Origin: JALRAP01 sp046302815
GTDB lineage: Bacteria > Bacteroidota > Bacteroidia > AKYH767-A > OLB10
Length of the DNA stretch: 17,737 nt
Assembly: GCA_046302815.1 (NCBI GenBank)
Contig: JBKCHO010000026.1
Location: forward strand, 1-17,737
Direction of reading: 5' to 3'
Under the pieces are notes generated by a model that saw nothing but the letters and a program-made list of their open reading frames with translations, ran no database searches and was not told where the DNA came from. The stretch's first letter is position 1; each line of letters starts with the position of its first letter. This document shows, one piece after another, positions 13,272-17,737 of this stretch. The position numbers were made by a program, and so were the translations under genes.

Positions 13272-14543
13272 ATGGAAAAAATCAACCTTCCCTCCCTCCT
13301 ATTGATTTCTGCAGCCTTACTGCTAAATGCGTTTATATCAAACAGCGCATCCGCACAAGCGAAGAAAAAAGTGTTATTCCTTGGAAACAGCTACACAGCA
13401 TACAACAACCTGCCTCAAATGGTGGCTGATGTTGCTTTATCTGCAGGCGACACAGTTGTTTTTTCGAGCAATACACCAGGAGGATTCACGCTACAAGGCC
13501 ACAGTACCAATGCCACTTCATTGTCGCTTTTGGCAGCGGGCGATTGGGATCATCTGGTATTGCAAGAACAAAGCCAGTTACCATCTTTCCCGCAGAGTCA
13601 AGTCCAATCATCCTGTTATCCTTTTGCCCGGGCACTCGACTCCATCGCCCAATCGCTTAATCCATGTGTGAAAACTGTTTTTTATATGACATGGGGTCGC
13701 AAAAATGGAGATGCTTCGAATTGCGCGTCTTGGCCTCCTGTGTGCAGCTACGCCGGAATGGACAGTCTCTTGCGTTTGCGCTATATGCAGATGGCATCGG
13801 ATAACGATGCAATGGTCAATCCCGTTGGAGCGGTTTGGCGTCACATTCGAAACAACTTGCCAGGTATTGAGCTTTATCAAACGGATGAAAGCCATCCGAG
13901 CCTTGCTGGTTCGTATGCCGCTGCATGCGGATTTTATACGGCTTTTTTCCGAAAAGACCCCAGCCTTATTGTATTCGATGCAGGCCTCAATCCTGTAACA
14001 GCATCTCAAATCAGACAAGCTGCAAAAGAGGTAGTCTTTGATTCTTTGTCGACATGGTTGGTAGATGCATACGATGCGAATGCATCTTTTACAAGTAACA
14101 TCAACGGATTGTCGGTTGGTTTTCAAAATGCATCCATCAACTCAAATTCTTATTTGTGGGATTTTGGGGATGGTAATTCCTCCACATTACTCAATCCCAC
14201 ACACAGTTATGCTAGTTCCGGAACTTATTTGGTTACATTAACCGCAACCAATTGTTTCTCCACTTCCACAGATTCCATCATTTTGAACTTCAGCAACACC
14301 GGCCTGAACGAAATAGAAAACACCATACAACTCTTTCCAAACCCAGCCTCCGATGAAATTAGATTCCACACTTCGAATCAAAACCTTTTACAATTTGAAC
14401 TGATAGGCATCGATGGGCAGGTTCTGGGGAAATTCGATTGCGATATCAAAAGCGTCCATATCCAAAATCTGCCGCAAGGAACATACTTTATAAAGCTATT
14501 ACTCAAGGATAGAGTAGTAATAAAATCATTTCAAAAAATGTAG
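13272..14543 (+). CDS. T9SS-secreted SGNH/GDSL-like hydrolase with PKD domain
   Basis: 423 aa. Seen: signal peptide 1-28 (SNSASA before Gln29); an SGNH-type hydrolase domain about 32-262, with block I VLFLGNSYTAYNN (S40 the probable nucleophile), DWDHLVLQEQSQ (91-102) and the catalytic pair in QTDESHPSLAGSYAA (D205, H208); a PKD domain about 270-340 (YLWDFGDGNSS...THSYASSGTYLVTLTATN); and a type A T9SS sorting domain about 350-423 (LFPNPASDE, LPQGTYFIKLLLK). SGNH enzymes are serine esterases or acetylhydrolases, often acting on polysaccharide acetyl groups; the substrate here is unknown. T9SS export places it outside the cell, probably surface-anchored, and the PKD domain is a spacer or binding module. 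No polysaccharide-utilisation genes are seen next to it, so a role in glycan use remains inference. Confidence 0.88.
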   Translation: MEKINLPSLLLISAALLLNAFISNSASAQAKKKVLFLGNSYTAYNNLPQMVADVALSAGDTVVFSSNTPGGFTLQGHSTNATSLSLLAAGDWDHLVLQEQSQLPSFPQSQVQSSCYPFARALDSIAQSLNPCVKTVFYMTWGRKNGDASNCASWPPVCSYAGMDSLLRLRYMQMASDNDAMVNPVGAVWRHIRNNLPGIELYQTDESHPSLAGSYAAACGFYTAFFRKDPSLIVFDAGLNPVTASQIRQAAKEVVFDSLSTWLVDAYDANASFTSNINGLSVGFQNASINSNSYLWDFGDGNSSTLLNPTHSYASSGTYLVTLTATNCFSTSTDSIILNFSNTGLNEIENTIQLFPNPASDEIRFHTSNQNLLQFELIGIDGQVLGKFDCDIKSVHIQNLPQGTYFIKLLLKDRVVIKSFQKM

Positions 14544-14546
14544 TTT

Positions 14547-14554
14547 TACTTTCA
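14547..14554 (+). promoter_or_regulatory. Weak -7-like element before the YARHG lipoprotein gene
   Basis: TACTTTCA partly matches TAnnTTTG (the last two bases differ) and ends 18 nt before the ATG at 14573. Since the gene begins only 29 nt after the previous stop, co-transcription with the hydrolase gene is equally possible. Confidence 0.22.
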
Positions 14555-14572
14555 TTTTCATATATAAAATTC

Positions 14573-15085
14573 ATGAGAAGCTCCTTGTTATGGATTTTGC
14601 CAATGGCCATCCTATTGTTTTCCTGCAATGAAACCTCAACACGAGAGGACATTCTTGATGAGCGGGAAAGAGCCCTGATTCAAAGGGAAAACGAACTGCT
14701 CTTGCAAGAAAAGCAAGTTTCGAAACGCAACAAACCCTTGCGGGATGAGTCTGTGGTCGAAAATGAAGAACTAAACTCGGCAACTTCCAAAAGAATCCAA
14801 AAACAAGAGCAAAATCAATCCGAATCAAACCCCATTCCTGGAGAATATCCTTTGGCTTCGTCGCGGTTATTGGTTCTTGATGACATCATTGACATGAGCC
14901 CCCATGATCAAACACTGATGCGTAACGAAATTTTTGCCCGCCATGGCTATGCTTTCAAAACCCAGTGGCTACTTGAACACTTTTCTCAATTCCCATGGTA
15001 CAAACCAATGTACCAAGATGTGAGCTCGAGGCTTTCGGAGATAGAAAAAAGAAATGTTAAATTCCTATTGGAGCACGAAGGGTGA
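14573..15085 (+). CDS. YARHG domain lipoprotein
   Basis: 170 aa. Seen: short hydrophobic leader with lipobox LLFSC (C18), so a probable lipoprotein; a highly charged, Glu/Gln/Lys/Arg-rich middle (20-85), likely coiled coil or extended (LDERERALIQRENELLLQEK); then a YARHG domain about 90-168: LMRNEIFARHGYAFKT (115-130), with the signature F-A-R-H-G-Y, followed by FPWYKPMYQDV (140-150) and SEIEKRNVKFLLEHE. YARHG is a small extracellular domain with no settled biochemical function, common in Bacteroidota and Firmicutes lipoproteins. Start is the ATG before the leader; no alternative is better. It lies 29 nt after the SGNH hydrolase gene and 46 nt before the frameshifted DUF3298-like gene, all on the plus strand. 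Confidence 0.87.
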   Translation: MRSSLLWILPMAILLFSCNETSTREDILDERERALIQRENELLLQEKQVSKRNKPLRDESVVENEELNSATSKRIQKQEQNQSESNPIPGEYPLASSRLLVLDDIIDMSPHDQTLMRNEIFARHGYAFKTQWLLEHFSQFPWYKPMYQDVSSRLSEIEKRNVKFLLEHEG

Positions 15086-15131
15086 GTCTCCATCATTTCA
15101 ATTGACTTGGTAAGAATTTGGTCGTAACTTC

Positions 15132-16078
15132 ATGCCCAAATTCCTAACCATGAAAAAAACACTTTTGCTGGCATCCCTTGTCGCAGTTTCCTACTGCGTC
15201 TCAGGCCAATCCTTTGAAGGAACCCTACACACCAATCAGTTCATTTGGTTGGAGTTTAACGGTCCTACCGATAGCCTCATCAACGGATCCTACTTCAATA
15301 AACGACTTGCTGGAGAAATCAAATTCACTGGCTTAAGGAAGCGAGATACGCTCCAATTGCAAGAAAAAAGTGCTAATGGTGGAGTAGCGGCCACTTTTGT
15401 ATTAGTAGACTATAAAGACAGTCTGATAGGTAATTGGAAAAAAACCGGCACCAAAAACGGAATGCCTGTTCGCTTGTACAAAACCAATCCAGCATTAAAG
15501 TCATTTGCACGGATTCCAAAAACAGATGCCTTGATCATGGGAGACGGGAAAACCCTCAAGACGGATATGGCAGGCAATGGTGAACCGGGAATTACACCAG
15601 ACAAATTGGAGCTTACTTATGCGGCCAACGGATTGCTTAGCACTAAATATTCATACATGTATGAAGACGGTGCACATCCATGGGGGGGTGTGAATTACCG
15701 GGTTTTCAATCTTAAGACCTCCAAACAAATCGACTTGTTGCAAGAGTTCCACTTAAATTGGAACTGTTTTTGAAAGCCGCGAATGAAAAAGCGCTCGTAT
15801 CCATACAACAGCACAAATCAAATAGCGGTTTTAGCGAAGATGAATGGATCAATGAGCTTGGCGGAGCCGAGCAGTATAAGCAAGCTTTCGAAAACCCGAG
15901 CCTCAATAAACAAGATTGCTCCACCTTTATGGTTGATGCCAACGGTATTCATGTAATCAAATCGTCTTACTTTGGTCTTAGCACCACCATGATGGCCTTG
16001 GATCTCGATTTGGATTTGGTCTTCACCTTCGCAGAAATCAAAAACTACCTTAAAAAAGACTCGGTTTTAAATTTATAA
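15132..16078 (+). pseudogene. DUF3298-like exported protein, broken by a frameshift
   Basis: Two overlapping open segments encode one protein. The first (15132-15773, 213 aa) has a signal peptide (MKKTLLLASLVAVSYCVSG, from Met7 at 15150 if the second ATG is used) and the start of a DUF3298-like domain: LELTYAANGLLSTKYSYMYE, then DGAHPWGGVNYRVFNLKTSK (179-198), a hallmark G-A-H-P followed by N-x-x-x-F-(D/N)-L-x-T. It then goes out of frame and ends EFHLNWNCF. The other frame continues sensibly as VPLKLELFLKAANEKALVSI from about 15746, with the remaining domain (FMVDANGIHVIKSSYFG...TFAEIKNYLKK) to 16078. Loss of one base (or gain of two) around 15741-15750 explains this. No slippery heptamer is seen, so a mutation or assembly error is more likely than programmed frameshifting. 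The role of the family is unknown; it is probably an envelope or periplasmic protein. Confidence 0.78.
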
Positions 16079-16133
16079 TTGATTTACAATCGTTTGTGTA
16101 GTGGCTCGGAATGGAATGGGCGCCTCAAATAAT

Positions 16134-16172
16134 TTGTAAACCATTGTAAATTAATCACTTTTTGTAAATTCG
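16134..16172 (+). promoter_or_regulatory. Putative promoter/operator of the CotH-family gene
   Basis: TTG at 16144-16146 and TAAATTCG at 16165-16172 (one mismatch from TAnnTTTG) are spaced 18 nt apart, and the ATG lies 14 nt further on. The heptamer TTGTAAA occurs three times here (16134-16140, 16144-16150, 16162-16168), the last two overlapping the -33 and -7 boxes; this may be a regulator site or plain AT-rich coincidence. ATTTACAAT at 16082-16090 is the inverse of ATTGTAAAT at 16143-16151. Confidence 0.4.
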
Positions 16173-16186
16173 CGCTCCACGAGCGT

Positions 16187-17737
16187 ATGCAAAAAAGTGC
16201 CATTCTGAAAATTTTTCCCGTTACCCTGTTTCTTCTTGCCTTTCAATTTGCACAGGGTCAGGTGTACGCACCATTGGCAAATGTTAGAACATATGGCTAC
16301 TCATACGATATGGAGCCTGGTTTCTACAAGAAGCCCGTGTATCTGCGATTTTCTGCGCCCAAAGACGGTCGATTCAAGTATACGATTTCCGGTGGCGAAG
16401 GTGTTTATCAATTCGACAACAAACCAAACGCAATAATAGATAGCATCTCCACCATCGCCCTTCAAATCAAGGTGAATGGGGAATGGCTTGACACGATTTT
16501 CGTTGGAACCTATTTCATTCGTGAGAGCATCACTTTGCCTATTGTCTCTTTGCATCTGAACCGTGCTGATTTTGATGCGCCTGGTGGTATTTTGGATGGA
16601 AGGCTTATTACATCCGGCGACTCGGTAGGCAATAAAATCATAAAGACAGAGGGAAGGGTTTGGCGAAAGGAAAGCACCAAAACTTTCGTCGAGTTCATGG
16701 ACTCCACAGGCACGCGAAGGCTCGGAAACATGCGCATCAAGCCTTTCGGTGGAATGACAATTGGCTCACCCGAGAAAGGCATGCGCTTGGTTACGGATAC
16801 TACTTTGGGATCAAGAAACATCGGATTCAATCCATTTCCGAACAAACCGTTTAAGTCATACAGGACGCTTGTTTTAAGAGCATCCGGTAACGACCAAAAC
16901 CAAACCCGAATGAAAGACATGACCCTTTGCTCTATTGCTAAGGACCTTGGTTTGGACTTTATGGATTACCGTCCATCCGTTATCCTAGTAAATGGCGACT
17001 ACTGGGGCATATACAACATTCGTGAAAAAATAAATTACGAGTATCTCTACTACAATCACAAGGCACCCAAAAACGAAAGCACCATACTCGTAACAGCCGA
17101 TGGAGGTGAAAACGAACAATACCAAGAGATGGTCCGGTACATCGGTAAATCCTTCCCCGATTCAGCGGCTATTGATTCAGTAAACTCTGTCATGGACCTG
17201 GAGAATTACATCAACTTCTCCATACTTCAGATACATATCCGTAATCTGGACTCCAGAGGAAACATCCGTTTTTGGAAAAGCACCGCCTTGGATAATCGAT
17301 GGAGATGGATTTTTTATGACTCCGATTTGAGCAGTGAGATAGGAAGCACAAACGATAACTTCCTTCGCGCAAGACTAAGTCCCAAGCAAACCGACTGGTA
17401 CAATCCTGGATATGCAACCATCGTTTTACGAAACTTGACCAGCCACAAACCAATCAGGGACCTTTTCATCAACCAGTATTGTATGCTTTTGGGATCCCGA
17501 ATGCATGTTGACACCCTTGTAAATCGTATTGATCAATTCGCATCCATCTTACGCCCGGAAATACCTCACCATGCTAAACGAAGAGGACGATCCAGAAGTG
17601 GCAGCGTTAAAGGTTGGGAGGAGCAGATTTCGAAATTCAAAAAGTTTTTCCCTTTGCGGGATGAAGCCGTATATGGTCACATCATGTCGTCTTTTGACCT
17701 GAGCGAAGACCCTGTTCTTGTAACCATAACCAATAAC
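16187..17737 (+). CDS. CotH-kinase family secreted protein (3' end beyond window)
   Basis: The frame is open for 517 codons from the ATG at 16187 to the window end with no stop. Seen: signal peptide MQKSAILKIFPVTLFLL...FAQG, cleaved before Gln25 or nearby; an N-terminal beta domain (FYKKPVYLRFSAP...KYTISGG) of the chitobiase-C-terminal-like kind that often precedes CotH; then a CotH kinase domain about 200 to beyond 480: YRTLVLRASGNDQNQTRMKD (226-245), YRPSVILVNGDYWGIYNIRE (261-280) and WRWIFYDSDL (372-381), with D378/D380 probably metal- or phosphate-handling. Known family members are protein kinases of bacterial spore coats; in Bacteroidota they occur as secreted multidomain proteins, with no spores involved. 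A basic stretch HHAKRRGRSRSGSVKG lies near residues 463-478. A T9SS C-terminal domain may follow outside the window. The substrate is unknown. Confidence 0.87.
   Translation, partial: MQKSAILKIFPVTLFLLAFQFAQGQVYAPLANVRTYGYSYDMEPGFYKKPVYLRFSAPKDGRFKYTISGGEGVYQFDNKPNAIIDSISTIALQIKVNGEWLDTIFVGTYFIRESITLPIVSLHLNRADFDAPGGILDGRLITSGDSVGNKIIKTEGRVWRKESTKTFVEFMDSTGTRRLGNMRIKPFGGMTIGSPEKGMRLVTDTTLGSRNIGFNPFPNKPFKSYRTLVLRASGNDQNQTRMKDMTLCSIAKDLGLDFMDYRPSVILVNGDYWGIYNIREKINYEYLYYNHKAPKNESTILVTADGGENEQYQEMVRYIGKSFPDSAAIDSVNSVMDLENYINFSILQIHIRNLDSRGNIRFWKSTALDNRWRWIFYDSDLSSEIGSTNDNFLRARLSPKQTDWYNPGYATIVLRNLTSHKPIRDLFINQYCMLLGSRMHVDTLVNRIDQFASILRPEIPHHAKRRGRSRSGSVKGWEEQISKFKKFFPLRDEAVYGHIMSSFDLSEDPVLVTITNN

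Noticed and set aside
15735..15775. Programmed ribosomal frameshift in the DUF3298-like gene
   Set aside because: No slippery heptamer in the correct frame and no following hairpin were found; a one-base indel is simpler.

Overview
The window looks like a chromosomal segment of a Bacteroidota bacterium (flavobacterial/sphingobacterial/chitinophagal kind; the genus cannot be told). The evidence is: three proteins ending in type IX secretion (T9SS) type A sorting domains with a P-N-P core and a G-x-Y-x-(I/L/F) segment near the end; signal peptides cleaved in front of Gln; lipoproteins; families typical of the phylum (DUF4846, DUF3089, YARHG); no Shine-Dalgarno sequences; and start codons sitting just downstream of sequences resembling the Bacteroidota -7 promoter element TAnnTTTG.

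Layout. (1) 49-4963, minus strand: a tightly spaced set of three exported proteins, transcribed in the order tandem-thioredoxin protein, beta-propeller T9SS protein, and a large cysteine-rich T9SS protein that carries a convincing lysyl oxidase (LOX) catalytic domain. (2) 4964-5529: a gene-free repeat island with two copies (plus a degenerate inverted copy) of a ~40-nt dispersed repeat, an 85-nt nested hairpin, a smaller hairpin and a CTTTGCG-rich tract. (3) 5530-8585: an unrecognised exported protein (+), a DUF4846 lipoprotein (-) and a DUF3089 alpha/beta-hydrolase-like lipoprotein (+). (4) 8582-11098 (-): a P2-like cation-transporting P-type ATPase whose stop overlaps that of the DUF3089 gene in a shared CTAG. 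(5) 11135-13076 (+): a two-gene unit of nucleic-acid enzymes, an RsmF-like rRNA m5C methyltransferase and an AlkA-like 3-methyladenine DNA glycosylase. (6) 13077-13271: a second, smaller repeat island. (7) 13272-17737 (+): a secreted SGNH hydrolase with PKD and T9SS domains, a YARHG lipoprotein, a DUF3298-like exported protein broken by a frameshift, and a CotH-kinase family protein that runs off the window end.

How the genes relate: most of the window encodes cell-envelope or secreted proteins of uncertain role, with one housekeeping pair in the middle. The most striking item is the LOX domain. It keeps the copper-binding CHxHxH motif and both the Lys and Tyr that form the LTQ cofactor in animal lysyl oxidase, and it is joined to dockerin-like, cohesin-like and T9SS modules. 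It lies in a probable operon with a two-thioredoxin-domain protein that could act in its disulfide or copper maturation (inference). No tRNA, rRNA, CRISPR array, transposase or phage gene was seen.
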